Source of the DNA: Pandoraea terrigena
GTDB taxonomy: Bacteria > Pseudomonadota > Gammaproteobacteria > Burkholderiales > Burkholderiaceae
Direction of reading: 5' to 3'
Assembly (NCBI RefSeq): GCF_902459705.1
Contig: NZ_CABPRU010000001.1
Span: 434,001-498,000 of the forward strand
DNA length: 64,000 bases
In this document: positions 49,213 to 58,330 of the stretch, piece by piece
How positions within the stretch are numbered: the first letter of the stretch is position 1
How the letters are laid out: the number at the start of each line of letters is the position of its first letter
Program-made: the position numbers and the translations under genes
The notes under the pieces: generated by a model
Database searches by the model: none
The model's input: the letters and a program-made list of their open reading frames with translations, nothing else
What the model was told of the DNA's origin: nothing

Positions 49213-50061
49213 ATGACGATTCAACACGTAGGCATCATTGGCGCAGGCACCATGGGCAACGGCATTGCACAGGCCTGTGCGGTGGCCGGGCTGTCGGTGA
49301 CGATGGTCGACATCAACGATGCGGCCGTGCAGAAAGGCGTGGCGACGATTGCCGGCAGCCTCGATCGCCTCATCAAGAAGGACAAGCTCACCGCCGCGGA
49401 CAAGAGCGCCGCGCTGGCACGCATCACGACATCGACTGAATACGCATCGCTGGCCGACGCCGACATTGTGATCGAAGCGGCCACCGAGAACTTCGACCTG
49501 AAGGTCAAGATCCTCAAGCAGCTCGAGGGCATGACGAAAGACAGCGCGATCCTCGCGTCCAACACGTCGTCGATCTCGATTACCCAGCTTGCCGCCGTCG
49601 TCGCCAGGCCGGCGCAGTTCATCGGCATGCATTTCTTCAACCCGGTGCCGCTGATGGCGCTTGTCGAAATCATTCGCGGCTTGCAGACAAGCGACGAGAC
49701 GCACGCGCGTGTCGACGCCCTCGCGCGCCAGCTCGGCAAGTCGCCGATCACGGTGAAAAACGCCCCGGGCTTCGTCGTCAACCGGATCCTGGTGCCGATG
49801 ATCAACGAGGCGTTCTTCGTGCTGGCTGAAAACCTGGCGTCGCCGGAAGAGATCGACGAGGGCATGAAGCTCGGCTGCAATCATCCGATCGGACCGCTGG
49901 CGCTCGCCGACATGATTGGTCTGGACGTGTGCCTGTCCGTGATGAATGTCTACTACGAAGCGTATGCGGACTCGAAGTACCGTCCGTGCCCGTTGCTCAA
50001 GGAGATGGTCGCCGCCGGGTATCTTGGGCGCAAGACGGGGCGTGGCGTGTACACGTACTGA
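49213..50061 (+). CDS. 3-Hydroxybutyryl-CoA dehydrogenase
   Basis: A 282-residue NAD(P)-dependent enzyme. The Rossmann start VGIIGAGTMGNGIAQACAVA, SNTSSISITQLAA, MHFFNPVPLMALVEIIRG and KNAPGFVVNRILVPMINEA are the HAD signature, with catalytic His in GMHFFNP. It converts acetoacetyl-CoA and 3-hydroxybutyryl-CoA, in PHB or fatty acid metabolism. It is monocistronic. Confidence 0.93.
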   Translation: MTIQHVGIIGAGTMGNGIAQACAVAGLSVTMVDINDAAVQKGVATIAGSLDRLIKKDKLTAADKSAALARITTSTEYASLADADIVIEAATENFDLKVKILKQLEGMTKDSAILASNTSSISITQLAAVVARPAQFIGMHFFNPVPLMALVEIIRGLQTSDETHARVDALARQLGKSPITVKNAPGFVVNRILVPMINEAFFVLAENLASPEEIDEGMKLGCNHPIGPLALADMIGLDVCLSVMNVYYEAYADSKYRPCPLLKEMVAAGYLGRKTGRGVYTY

Positions 50062-50123
50062 CGGTCGGTGGAACGGAACGCGCCGGCGCGCGCGGCGCGC
50101 CGGCTTCGGGCGTAAAGCGCCGG

Positions 50124-50276
50124 TTACACACGGGATCGGTGCATTGGCGGTCGGCTCGTTTCGGCGACGCAAGGCTGATCTCGCGAAATGCCGTTCTCCA
50201 GCAGTCTGGGAAAGAGACTCTCGGCATTCTCCTGACAGAACGCTTCCGGACTGAGGTTGTGGAAGTCGTGTTCCAT
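50124..50276 (-). CDS. Possible 50-residue protein or remnant
   Basis: In the 371-base gap after the dehydrogenase gene a short minus-strand frame reads MEHDFHNLSPEAFCQENAES and goes on LFPRLLENGI. Its amino acid make-up is protein-like and unlike random GC-rich frames, and the frame is open about 80 bases further upstream without a start codon. No ribosome-binding site. It may be a small gene or a decayed end. Confidence 0.25.
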   Translation of the reverse strand: MEHDFHNLSPEAFCQENAESLFPRLLENGISRDQPCVAETSRPPMHRSRV

Positions 50277-50432
50277 GGTGTTGTCGTAGTGAATCGCCGT
50301 GGTTTGCGGGAATTGCGCGTGCCGAATGAGTGACCGATGCGGCGTAAGGGGGCCGCGTCGGTGTCAGGTGTCGCCGAACGCAATGCGGCGCGTCTGGATA
50401 ACGCCGATTTCGTGGCGAGGGCGCGCCCGATG

Positions 50433-51380
50433 TCAGCCGGCCAGGCGTCTGAGGGTGTCGTCGTATTCCTGTTTCAGGCGCGCGATGATCTCGGCCGCGG
50501 GGCGCACGTCGTCCATCAATCCCACCCCTTGACCCGCGCCCCAGATATCCTTCCATGCCTTCGCCTTGGAGAAGTTCATGGCGCTCTTGTCGGCCGTCGG
50601 CAGGTTGTCGGGGTCGAGGCCCGCATTCAGAATGCTCTGGCGGATGTAGTTGCCCGACACGCCCGTGAACAGGTTCGTATAGATGATGTCGTTGGCATTC
50701 GCCTCGACGATCGCGTGTTTGTACGTGTCGCTGGCATTGGCTTCGGAAGAGGCGATGAACCGCGTGCCGATATAGGCGAGATCGGCGCCCATGGCCTGGG
50801 CGGCGAGAATCGATCCGCCGTTGGCAATCGCGCCGGAGAGGACGATGGGGCCGTCGAACCGCTTGCGCACTTCACCCACCAGCGCGAACGGCGAGAGCGT
50901 GCCCGCATGCCCACCCGCCCCGGCAGCGACAAGGATCAACCCATCGACCCCGGCTTCAAGCGCCTTGTTCGCGTGGCGCAGGTTGATCACGTCGTGCAGC
51001 ACGATGCCGCCATAGCTGTGCACCGCGTCGAGCACTTCCTTGGGCGGCGCGCGCAGGCTGGTGATGAAGATCGGCACGCGATGCTCCACGCACACCCGCA
51101 CGTCGTGCTCGAGCCGCTGGTTCGACTGATGCACGATCTGGTTGACGGCGAGCGGGCCCACGATGGCATCCGGATTCGCCGCCTGGTAAGCGGCGAGTTC
51201 TTCGGTGATGCGCGAGAGCCAGTCTTCGAGAATTTGCGGCTCGCGTGCATTGAGCGCGGGGAAAGAGCCGACGATGCCGGCCTTGCACTGTGCGAGCACC
51301 AACTCCGGGTAACTCACGATGAACATCGGCGACGCCACGACAGGCAGCGCCAGGTTTTGCAGAATCTTGGGAAGGGCCAT
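50433..51380 (-). CDS. Nitronate monooxygenase family flavoprotein
   Basis: A 315-residue TIM-barrel FMN enzyme. LPVVASPMFIVSYPELVLAQ, GADLAYIGTRFIAS and VAAGAGGHAGTLSPFALVGE are typical of 2-nitropropane dioxygenase/nitronate monooxygenase proteins, which oxidise alkyl nitronates. It is preceded by about 370 bases that hold the candidate RNA at 51601. Confidence 0.9.
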   Translation of the reverse strand: MALPKILQNLALPVVASPMFIVSYPELVLAQCKAGIVGSFPALNAREPQILEDWLSRITEELAAYQAANPDAIVGPLAVNQIVHQSNQRLEHDVRVCVEHRVPIFITSLRAPPKEVLDAVHSYGGIVLHDVINLRHANKALEAGVDGLILVAAGAGGHAGTLSPFALVGEVRKRFDGPIVLSGAIANGGSILAAQAMGADLAYIGTRFIASSEANASDTYKHAIVEANANDIIYTNLFTGVSGNYIRQSILNAGLDPDNLPTADKSAMNFSKAKAWKDIWGAGQGVGLMDDVRPAAEIIARLKQEYDDTLRRLAG

Positions 51381-51565
51381 TAAGTTTCCTCGAGCAAGGA
51401 CGTTCGGCGGGCAGCGCCCGTGCGTCGGTGCCTAATTTGCATCGGGCCAATTTCGCGAACGATCGTTCGATTATAGGGGGATTCGTGGGCCACCCGGTGC
51501 GCGGGCACTCGAAGAAAGCTTCGGTTCCGACGCGGGGATTCGTTCCCGTATCAGGGAAAATCCCC

Positions 51566-51594
51566 TTGGGGGGCGGGGGTGCCGCGACTAGGAT
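51566..51594 (+). promoter_or_regulatory. Putative promoter of the small RNA
   Basis: TTGGGG (51566-51571) and TAGGAT (51589-51594) are separated by 17 bp, the sigma-70 spacing, though each matches the consensus only in part. Start would be near 51601. Confidence 0.4.
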
Positions 51595-51600
51595 GTAAGC

Positions 51601-51727
51601 GCGTGCCAAGTGGCGTCAGCATCAAGACGCCGCAGGACGGGCGCCGCGTTAGCGACCGCAGCGTTCGTCCGGCACGTCACGTCCTCAAACGCCGCTTGCC
51701 GTGATAGGCAAGCGGCGTTGTTTTTTT
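51601..51727 (+). ncRNA. Candidate small RNA with three hairpins and a strong terminator
   Basis: No gene lies on the + strand here, yet the region ends in a near-ideal terminator. Three stems stand in a row: GGCGTC/GACGCC (51612-51617 with 51626-51631); GGACGGGCGC/GCGTTCGTCC (51635-51644 with 51661-51670, two G-T pairs); and the 13-bp stem at 51688-51719 followed by GTTTTTTT. A promoter-like sequence lies at the right distance upstream. The predicted RNA is about 127 bases. It could also be the leader of a very short message, but no open frame with a start fits. Confidence 0.5.
51688..51727 (+). terminator. Strong intrinsic terminator
   Basis: AACGCCGCTTGCC and GGCAAGCGGCGTT form a perfect 13-bp stem with loop GTGATA, then GTTTTTTT on +. 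It also lies 33 bases after the MBL gene on -, where it is followed only by TTTGAG. Confidence 0.9.
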
Positions 51728-51751
51728 CGGGCCGGCGGAACGCCGGCGCGC

Positions 51752-52675
51752 CTAGACGGCATGCAACGTATCCGTCTCGTGCTCATAGCGCAGGGCGCCG
51801 GCCTTGGCGAGTTCCGCGACGAGGCTCTCGAGCAGATCGGGCCACGCCGACGGCGGCGCGAGCATCGCGGCTGCACTGCGCCATGCTCGCGCGGTGTCGA
51901 GCGTGGTCCTGAGCGCCGTGCCCGTCATGTGGTTCTCGGCCATGAGACGGAAGACGATCAGTACCTTGAGCGCGTTGCGCGCATTGCGTGCCGGATCGCT
52001 TTGCAGATAGTCGAGGCGCGAGCGCGCGGTGGTCAGTGCGCCGTCGATATCGTCAAACGGCTTGCCGTGTCCGGGAATGACCTGCACCACATCGAGCTGC
52101 TCGATGAGATCGAGCACGGCCGCCTGTTCGGCAAATCCGGACTCGCCGTCGAGTTCGGGAAAGATCACGCCGAAGCCGCGTTCCCACAGCGCATCGCCGG
52201 AAATCAGGATGCCGTCGGTGGCGTTGTAGAGCATCAGCGCATGCGGATCGTGCCCCGGCGCACCCAAGACGAGCCATTCTCGCCCACCGAGCGTCAGGGC
52301 GTCGCCGGGCGAGAGGGTGTCGTCGAAGGTGAAGCGTGGGCATTGCTGGCCGGTTGCCTCGAATGACAGACGTCGTGCGTCCCAATGGCGCACCGGATCG
52401 GCGTCGGCCGCGGGGATCCACGTGCGGCAGCCGTAGCGCGCCTGTAGCGCGGCATTGCCGCCGCAGTGGTCAGAGTGCAGGTGCGTGTTGACGAGCTGCG
52501 CGAGCGGCCGGCCGGGCGGCAGCGCGTGCGCGACGAGCGCCAGCGTTTGTTCGGCATGTGTGGCGTACCCGCTGTCGACGAGCGTTGGCGCATCGCCGAG
52601 GAACAGGACGTTGTTCGAGGAGAGCCAGCCGCGCTCGAATACGCGAAGCCCGGCGGGCAGGGCAAGCGAGGTCAT
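51752..52675 (-). CDS. MBL-fold metallo-hydrolase
   Basis: A 307-residue protein with the metallo-beta-lactamase motif NTHLHSDHCGG, the later HDPHALMLY and LISGDALW, and PGHGKPF. The C-terminal part after about residue 215 is helical (winged-helix-like, as in LACTB2-type proteins). It would hydrolyse an ester or thioester; substrate unknown. ATG 52675 is the family start. Confidence 0.87.
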   Translation of the reverse strand: MTSLALPAGLRVFERGWLSSNNVLFLGDAPTLVDSGYATHAEQTLALVAHALPPGRPLAQLVNTHLHSDHCGGNAALQARYGCRTWIPAADADPVRHWDARRLSFEATGQQCPRFTFDDTLSPGDALTLGGREWLVLGAPGHDPHALMLYNATDGILISGDALWERGFGVIFPELDGESGFAEQAAVLDLIEQLDVVQVIPGHGKPFDDIDGALTTARSRLDYLQSDPARNARNALKVLIVFRLMAENHMTGTALRTTLDTARAWRSAAAMLAPPSAWPDLLESLVAELAKAGALRYEHETDTLHAV

Positions 52676-52737
52676 GGGCGTATGGGGTATGGGCGTAAGG
52701 GGGGGCACACGGGGCAACACGGGGCGCCGGCGCCGTT

Positions 52738-53169
52738 TCAGGCCGGTTTGGCGCTCACGAGGATCTTGGCCGTGGCGGCGATCACCGTCTCTCCGCGTTG
52801 ATTGACGGCCTCGCCATCGAGCGACACGATGTCGCCGGCAAGCTTGTCTTTCCACAGGCTGTCGGTGACGGTCCAGCGCACGGTGATGTCGTCGCCCGCA
52901 TGCACGGCGCGGCGCAACTTCATGTCGAATTCGAGCCCGAGCGGCTGTGCCGTCTTCGAATAGTGCGTGGCGAGCAGGGCCGCCAGATACGACATCTGCT
53001 GCGTTCCCGACGAGATCAGTCCGCCAAAGCGCAGGTCGGCGGCGGCATAGTCCGCGTCGTGGTGCAGCGGATTGAAGTCGTGCGCCAGGGCGGAGAATTC
53101 GCGGATCGAGTCGGGCGAGAAATGGTGGGTGGCGGCGAACGTCTCGCCAATGGCAACGATTTTTCCCAT
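52738..53169 (-). CDS. MaoC-family dehydratase-like protein
   Basis: A 143-residue hot-dog-fold protein. FSALAHDFNPLHHDADYA holds the catalytic Asp and His of (R)-hydratases, and FGGLISSGTQQMSYLAALLA is typical of MaoC. ATG 53169 (MGKIVAIGETF) is used; a GTG at 53202 is possible. It lies just upstream of the MBL gene, 62 bases apart. Confidence 0.85.
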   Translation of the reverse strand: MGKIVAIGETFAATHHFSPDSIREFSALAHDFNPLHHDADYAAADLRFGGLISSGTQQMSYLAALLATHYSKTAQPLGLEFDMKLRRAVHAGDDITVRWTVTDSLWKDKLAGDIVSLDGEAVNQRGETVIAATAKILVSAKPA

Positions 53170-53203
53170 ATGCGGTAACGAGAGGGTTATGCGCCGAGGC
53201 ACG

Positions 53204-53446
53204 TCATGAGTTGCCCGTGCCGGGGTCGTTGGCGATCACGCGGCGATGTTGCACCGGCGGCGGTTCATGCTCGACACGCCGCGCGGGCAACAGCGACCAG
53301 ATGTGGCGCTTGTCGTCCTCGGCCATCGTCGACCATGCGGCAATTTCGTCGAGCGTGCGCCAGCAGCCGGAGCACCAGCCCGTCGCCGGATTCATGCGGC
53401 AGATGTTGGTGCAGGGCGATGGAACAGGGAGCGCGGACAGGGTCAT
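53204..53446 (-). CDS. DUF1289 domain-containing protein
   Basis: An 80-residue protein with SPCTNICRMNPATGWCSGCW (four cysteines, probably a metal site) and RTLDEIAAWSTM, the DUF1289 signature. Function unknown. It lies 34 bases before the MaoC gene and 35 bases after the YbaK gene on the same strand. Confidence 0.9.
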   Translation of the reverse strand: MTLSALPVPSPCTNICRMNPATGWCSGCWRTLDEIAAWSTMAEDDKRHIWSLLPARRVEHEPPPVQHRRVIANDPGTGNS

Positions 53447-53481
53447 GATGGCCTTGAGGTGAGGTAGGGCGCAGCGTTCGC

Positions 53482-54006
53482 TCAGTCGCGCAGCGCCACG
53501 TCGACGACGGGCGCTCCCGTCATCGCCACGAGCTGCGTCGGCGTGAGGTTGAACACGGCATGCGGGTGCCCGGCGGCGGCCCACAGACTGGAGAGCTTGA
53601 GCAGGTCTTCGTCGATGAGCGTGAGTGGCGATACCACATGCCCGATCGGGCTGACGCCACCGATCGAATAGCCCGTCTTCTCCTTCACGAAGCGCGCATC
53701 GGCGCGGGCGAGGTCGCCGACCTGCGCCGCCACCTTCTTCTCGTCGACGCGATTGACGCCGCTGGCGATCACCAGTACCGGGGTGTCGTCGGCGGCCCTG
53801 CGGAACAGGATCGACTTGGCGATCTGCGCCACGTCGCAGCCGAGTCCGGCGGCGGCCTCGGCCGAGGTCTTGCCGGTGCTCGGCAACAGCACGATCGGCT
53901 GGTCGTGACCCATGCCGGCGAGCAGCCGGGCAACGTGACGTGCGCCTTCGGGAAGCGCGTCTTCGCGGGCGGGTTCGGGAGTCTGGGGTGTCTCGCTCAT
54001 GGTCAT
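53482..54006 (-). CDS. YbaK/EbsC-type aminoacyl-tRNA deacylase-like protein
   Basis: A 174-residue protein. CDVAQIAKSILFR, VIASGVNRVDEKKVAAQVG and GYSIGGVSPIGH are YbaK/ProX signatures, a fold that clears mischarged tRNA. The essential lysine (AKSILF) is present. Downstream of HMG-CoA lyase by 52 bases in the same direction. Confidence 0.9.
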   Translation of the reverse strand: MTMSETPQTPEPAREDALPEGARHVARLLAGMGHDQPIVLLPSTGKTSAEAAAGLGCDVAQIAKSILFRRAADDTPVLVIASGVNRVDEKKVAAQVGDLARADARFVKEKTGYSIGGVSPIGHVVSPLTLIDEDLLKLSSLWAAAGHPHAVFNLTPTQLVAMTGAPVVDVALRD

Positions 54007-54058
54007 GTCAGTGGTCTCGAGTCACAGGGTCGGCGCGGGCACGTTGTCCCGCGCGGTA

Positions 54059-55000
54059 TCACACGCAGGCAGGCGCGCCGTCCTGCAGCTTCGCGAGCAT
54101 GGCGCGGCCGACGCGCGACGCATTCGGTCGATCGATGGCGCGGGAAATGAAGTCACCGGTGCGCACCACGGCATCGAGATCGATACCGGTCTCGATGCCG
54201 AGCCCGTGGAGCAGATACACCACGTCTTCCGTCGCCACGTTCCCCGTTGCGCCCTTGGCGTACGGGCAGCCGCCGAGCCCGGCGACGGACGAGTGAAAAA
54301 TCGAGATGCCAGAGAGCAGCGCGGCGTAGACATTGGCGGTCGCCTGCCCGTAGGTGTCGTGGAAGTGGCCCGACAGGCGCTCGATCGGGAACACTTTCGC
54401 GCAGGCTTCCATGACTTCCCGGGTGCGCGAGGGCGTGCCCACGCCGATGGTGTCGGCGATATCGATTTCGTCGCAGCCGAGCGCCGCGAGTCGTTGCACG
54501 ACGTCGACCACGCTGGCGACGGGGACCTCGCCCTGATACGGGCAGCCGAGCGCGCATGAGATGCTGCCGCGCAGGCGCAGACCGGCGTCCTTCGCCGCGC
54601 GCGCGACCGGCGCGAAGCGTTCGATGCTCTCCACGATGGAGCAGTTGATGTTGCGTTGCGAGAACGCTTCGCTCGCGGCACCGAAGATCACGACTTCGTC
54701 GGCCTTGGCCGCCACGGCGCCCTCGAAGCCGCGCAGGTTCGGCGTGAGCACCGAGTAGATCGTACCGGGGCGGCGCGTAATGCCCGCCATCACTTCGGCA
54801 CCATCGGCCATCTGCGGCACCCATTTCGGCGAGACGAACGATGTCGATTCGATATTGGCGAAGCCGGCGGCCGACAGGCGGTCGATCAGCGCAATCTTGA
54901 TGTCGGTCGGTACCGGCTGCTTTTCGTTTTGCAGACCGTCACGCGGGCCGACTTCGACCACTTTCACGTGCTTCGGCAGATCGGGTGTGGACAAGGACAT
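54059..55000 (-). CDS. Hydroxymethylglutaryl-CoA lyase
   Basis: A 313-residue TIM-barrel enzyme that cleaves HMG-CoA to acetyl-CoA and acetoacetate, the last step of leucine breakdown. VEVGPRDGLQNEK and the signature GLGGCPYAKGATGNVATEDV (with catalytic Cys) are complete. It lies between GhrA and YbaK genes, and the carboxylase for the earlier step may be the one at the window end. Confidence 0.95.
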   Translation of the reverse strand: MSLSTPDLPKHVKVVEVGPRDGLQNEKQPVPTDIKIALIDRLSAAGFANIESTSFVSPKWVPQMADGAEVMAGITRRPGTIYSVLTPNLRGFEGAVAAKADEVVIFGAASEAFSQRNINCSIVESIERFAPVARAAKDAGLRLRGSISCALGCPYQGEVPVASVVDVVQRLAALGCDEIDIADTIGVGTPSRTREVMEACAKVFPIERLSGHFHDTYGQATANVYAALLSGISIFHSSVAGLGGCPYAKGATGNVATEDVVYLLHGLGIETGIDLDAVVRTGDFISRAIDRPNASRVGRAMLAKLQDGAPACV

Positions 55001-55048
55001 GGGGTGTCTCCTCGGAGGGGGCGGGTAACGACGCCGGAGGGCGCGGGC

Positions 55049-55993
55049 TCAGTAGCCGCGCGCCGGATCGACGATGCCGGTAATGGATTCGCCGCGTTCG
55101 AGGGCGGCGATCTTCCCCGCGATCTGCGCGACTGTTTCGTCGCGCAACGTCAGGGCGGAAATGTGCGGCGTGAGCGTCAGGCGCGGCGCACGCCAGAACG
55201 GATGGTCGGTCGGCAATGGCTCCGTGCGAAACACGTCGAGCGTGGCCGCGGCCATCTGGCCGCTGTCCAGCGCGGCCAGCAGGTCGTCTTCGACCAGATG
55301 CGCGCCGCGAGCGACGTTGATCAGGAACGCCCCGTGCGCCAGTTTCGCGAACAGCCCGGCGTTGAGCACGTTGACCGTTTGCGGCGTGAGCGGCAGCAGG
55401 TTGACGAGAATGCGGGCGCCGGACACGCAGGCGTCGAAGCCCGCCTCGCCGTGGTGTAACGTGATACCGCTATCGTCGCTGCGCGGGCTGCGGCGCCAGG
55501 CGCGCACCGGGAAGCCGAACGACTTCAACGCCTTGGCGACGTGCGCGCCGAGCGTGCCGTAGCCCAGCACGGCCACGGGAAAGTCCGCGAGCCGGTTAGG
55601 TTTCTGGAATTTCCACTGGCCTTGGGTTTGCTGGGCATCGAACTCGTCGAGACGACGGAAGTAGCGCAGTGCGGCGGCGCTCACGTATTGCGCCATCTGG
55701 TCCGCCATGCCAGCGTCTTCCAGACGTACCAGCGGCACGCCCGCCGGCAGGCGCTGAGCGTCTTCGCCGCGCGTGCCGAGCACGGCATCGACCCCGGCGC
55801 CCAGGTTGAAAATGGCTTTCAGGCGTTCGCGCGGTTGCAAAACTTGTGCGTTCGGCTTCCAGAGCACCAGGTAGTCGGCCGGTGCCGTGTCGCCGGGCTG
55901 CCAGCCGCGAATGCTGGCCTGCGGCAGGTGCTCGGCGAGGCCGGTTTCGTAGGCGGCGGTCTTGCCGTCCGGAGAAAAGATCAGAATGTCCAT
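55049..55993 (-). CDS. ghrA: Glyoxylate/hydroxypyruvate reductase A
   Basis: A 314-residue D-2-hydroxyacid dehydrogenase. VAVLGYGTLGAHVAKALKSF is the NAD(P)-binding GxGxxG, NVARGAHLVEDDLLAAL and DVFRTEPLPTDHPFWRAP complete the catalytic region, and the short C-terminus with TLTPHISALT is GhrA-like. It reduces glyoxylate and hydroxypyruvate. Confidence 0.9.
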   Translation of the reverse strand: MDILIFSPDGKTAAYETGLAEHLPQASIRGWQPGDTAPADYLVLWKPNAQVLQPRERLKAIFNLGAGVDAVLGTRGEDAQRLPAGVPLVRLEDAGMADQMAQYVSAAALRYFRRLDEFDAQQTQGQWKFQKPNRLADFPVAVLGYGTLGAHVAKALKSFGFPVRAWRRSPRSDDSGITLHHGEAGFDACVSGARILVNLLPLTPQTVNVLNAGLFAKLAHGAFLINVARGAHLVEDDLLAALDSGQMAAATLDVFRTEPLPTDHPFWRAPRLTLTPHISALTLRDETVAQIAGKIAALERGESITGIVDPARGY

Positions 55994-56299
55994 GAGTTGC
56001 AGGGCAGACGCTTATAGGGATGAGGCACGGCGACAGGGCCAGCGAGGTGGCGACACCGGCATGCGCCCGGCCGGTGCCGGTGCGTGCACTTGGCACACGC
56101 GCCAGGTCTTTCCGGCGGTCGCGGTCGTGTTCACTCGATTGACGTTAACGTCAAGTGTAACGCAGCTTGTGGCGTGCCGCGTACTGGGGTGAGGCTGGCG
56201 GCGGGAACGGCGATGCGGGGACGGCAGGCAGAGGAAGACGGCAGCGGCGACGGAAGCGGCGGCGCGCACCGCGCCGCCGCGGCGCAAGAACGGGCGCGG

Positions 56300-56851
56300 T
56301 CAGTCGTTGGCGGCCGCGCGCAATGTCACGAGGTTGACGGCGAGATTGTGACTGTCGTCAGCGATCCAGACTTCGCCGTCCTGAATCGTGCACTGAAGGC
56401 GCATCGTACGCGAGGCGAGTGCCGTGAGCGCCTCGGCGGATGCCTCATCGAGCATCCGCACGGTGAGGTTCGATAAGCGGGTGATCTGCGACTCGGTCGC
56501 TTGCCACCAGACGGCGGCGGGCTTGCCGCCGTACGTCAAGACGTCGACATGCGTCGCACGGCCTGCGGCTTTGACGAGACGCCGCGCGTCCGGCTGACCG
56601 ACGTCGATCCAGCGGACGATGTCGCCCCCGAAGTCGTGCTCCCACAGATCGGGCTCGTCGGCAGTGGAGAGGCCCTTGCCGAACGAGAGCCGCTCACCGG
56701 CATACAGCATGAAGGCGAGCAGGCGCACCATCATGCGTTCGTCGGTTTCCGACGGATGCCGGGCGAGCGTCAGGCTATGGGCGGCGTAGTAGTGGCGGTC
56801 GAGGTCGGTGATCTGGACCTCGGCCTTGTAAATGGTGGCTTTGAGTGCCAT
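56300..56851 (-). CDS. YaeQ family protein
   Basis: A 183-residue protein. MALKATIYKAEVQITDLDRH, HPSETDERMMVRLLAFMLYA and DEPDLWEHDFGGDIVRWIDV are the YaeQ signature (PD-(D/E)XK-related fold). Function unknown; its E. coli relative was linked to haemolysin expression. ATG 56851 is the family start. Confidence 0.93.
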   Translation of the reverse strand: MALKATIYKAEVQITDLDRHYYAAHSLTLARHPSETDERMMVRLLAFMLYAGERLSFGKGLSTADEPDLWEHDFGGDIVRWIDVGQPDARRLVKAAGRATHVDVLTYGGKPAAVWWQATESQITRLSNLTVRMLDEASAEALTALASRTMRLQCTIQDGEVWIADDSHNLAVNLVTLRAAAND

Positions 56852-56992
56852 ACCGGGGACACCGCGGGAATGAAGAGAGTCGCAAGCATACACCAGCGCG
56901 CAGGCGCCGCTCGCCGACGCGGCGAGCCATGCCGATGGCGCGCCGCGTCAAGCTCGGTATACTGGCGGCCCCGCCTCATCTGATGTGTCCCC

Positions 56993-57829
56993 ATGCCGGT
57001 TCCCGCGCCGCAAACCATCGACGTCAACGGTTATCCGATGGCTTACGTCGAAACCCCCGCACCCGTCGATGCCGTCGGTGCCCCGCTCGTGCTGGTGCAC
57101 GGGTCGCTTTGCGATTGCCGGTACTTCAAGCCGAACATGTCGCCGTTGGGGTTGCGGCGGCGGGTCATCTCGGTGAGTCTTCGCCACTATTGGCCTGAAG
57201 CCTGGAGCGGCCGCGAGGGCACGTTTTCCGGTGAACAGCATGCCGAAGACCTGGCCACGTTCATCGCGGCGCTGGGCGTCGGCCCGGTTCACGTGCTCGG
57301 CCACTCGCGCGGCGGCTATGTCGCGCTGCGCACAGCGCTGCTCGCGCCCGACACCGTACGTTCGCTGATACTGGCCGACCCAGGCGTCGAAATCAGCGGC
57401 GGCCCGGTGCAGACATCGCTCGACCGGGAGCGCGGCAATTTCCGCGAACAGGCGCTTGCCGCCATCGAGTCCGGCGATATCGATGGCGGACTGGCCATCT
57501 TCATCGACACGGTGAGCGGGCCGGACACGTGGCGTCGCATGGTGCCGTGGTTCAAGCAGATGGTGCGCGACAACGCCCGCACCTTGATAGGACAGGTCGC
57601 CGAGCCGCGCACGCCGTTGCCGATCGACGCGCTCGGTGCCTTGCATGCGCCGGTGCTCCTGATGGGCGGCGCACACAGTCCCGCACCCTATCCGGACGTG
57701 CTGAATGCGCTCGCGTGCGCGATGCCGGAAGCGCGTCGCATGGTGATCCAGGACGCATCGCACGGCATGAATCTGGCCAATCCGATTGCATTTCACCGCG
57801 CGGTGGACGCCTTCCTCGGGAACGACTGA
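56993..57829 (+). CDS. Alpha/beta hydrolase
   Basis: A 278-residue hydrolase. VLVHGSLCDCRYF (oxyanion region), the nucleophile elbow GHSRGGYVALRTA and the C-terminal DASHGMNLANPIAFH with catalytic His are complete. No signal peptide. Substrate unknown. It is divergent from the YaeQ gene. Confidence 0.9.
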   Translation: MPVPAPQTIDVNGYPMAYVETPAPVDAVGAPLVLVHGSLCDCRYFKPNMSPLGLRRRVISVSLRHYWPEAWSGREGTFSGEQHAEDLATFIAALGVGPVHVLGHSRGGYVALRTALLAPDTVRSLILADPGVEISGGPVQTSLDRERGNFREQALAAIESGDIDGGLAIFIDTVSGPDTWRRMVPWFKQMVRDNARTLIGQVAEPRTPLPIDALGALHAPVLLMGGAHSPAPYPDVLNALACAMPEARRMVIQDASHGMNLANPIAFHRAVDAFLGND

Positions 57830-57952
57830 AGCCCGGAGACGCGCCGAGCCCGGCGTCGACGCCAGCGCGCATGTCGGCGTGGCCCGGTGCCGGACACGCG
57901 CGCGTTGCGTCGATGCATCGCCCCGTCGCCCAGTCGCCATTCGTCCTGCCCT

Positions 57953-58330
57953 TTATTCGTCGCGCAACATGCCGTGACCCAGACGCAAGCTCAGCGTGCG
58001 GACGAGATCGGCCATCCACGCCTGATCGCGGTCCGACAACTTCTGCATTGCCCGGTTGAGTGACGGATACGGATCGGCGGGCGCGGCCGCACCCGCGTCC
58101 GCCGCCACCCCATTCGACGAATCGAACGCCAGCAGCTCGTGCGGCGGCAGCCCCAGGGTGTCGGCGAGAATGCAGATGTTGCGCAGCGAGATATTGCGCT
58201 TGCCACGCTCGACACCGCTCAGGTATGAGCGTGCCAGGCCGCTTTCCAAGGCAAGCTTGTCTTGCGCCCAGTTGTACTTCTTGCGCAAACCGGCCAGGTG
58301 TCGGCCGAATCTGAATAAATTGGTGTCCAT
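57953..58330 (-). CDS. XRE-family transcriptional regulator (paralogue 1)
   Basis: A 125-residue regulator. An N-terminal helix-turn-helix (LAGLRKKYNWAQDKLALESG, then LARSYLSGVERGKRNISL) is followed by an acidic linker and an all-helical tail (LSDRDQAWMADLVRTLSLRL). AAGGA precedes the ATG at 58330. The promoter has CTTGT-CCCTA-ACAAG, a possible own operator. It is a close relative of the next XRE gene. Confidence 0.87.
   Translation of the reverse strand: MDTNLFRFGRHLAGLRKKYNWAQDKLALESGLARSYLSGVERGKRNISLRNICILADTLGLPPHELLAFDSSNGVAADAGAAAPADPYPSLNRAMQKLSDRDQAWMADLVRTLSLRLGHGMLRDE

Noticed and set aside
49117-50556. A 479-codon frame antisense to 3-hydroxybutyryl-CoA dehydrogenase
   Set aside because: The sense gene has all family motifs. 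The antisense product is of Arg/His/Asp-rich type typical of shadows.
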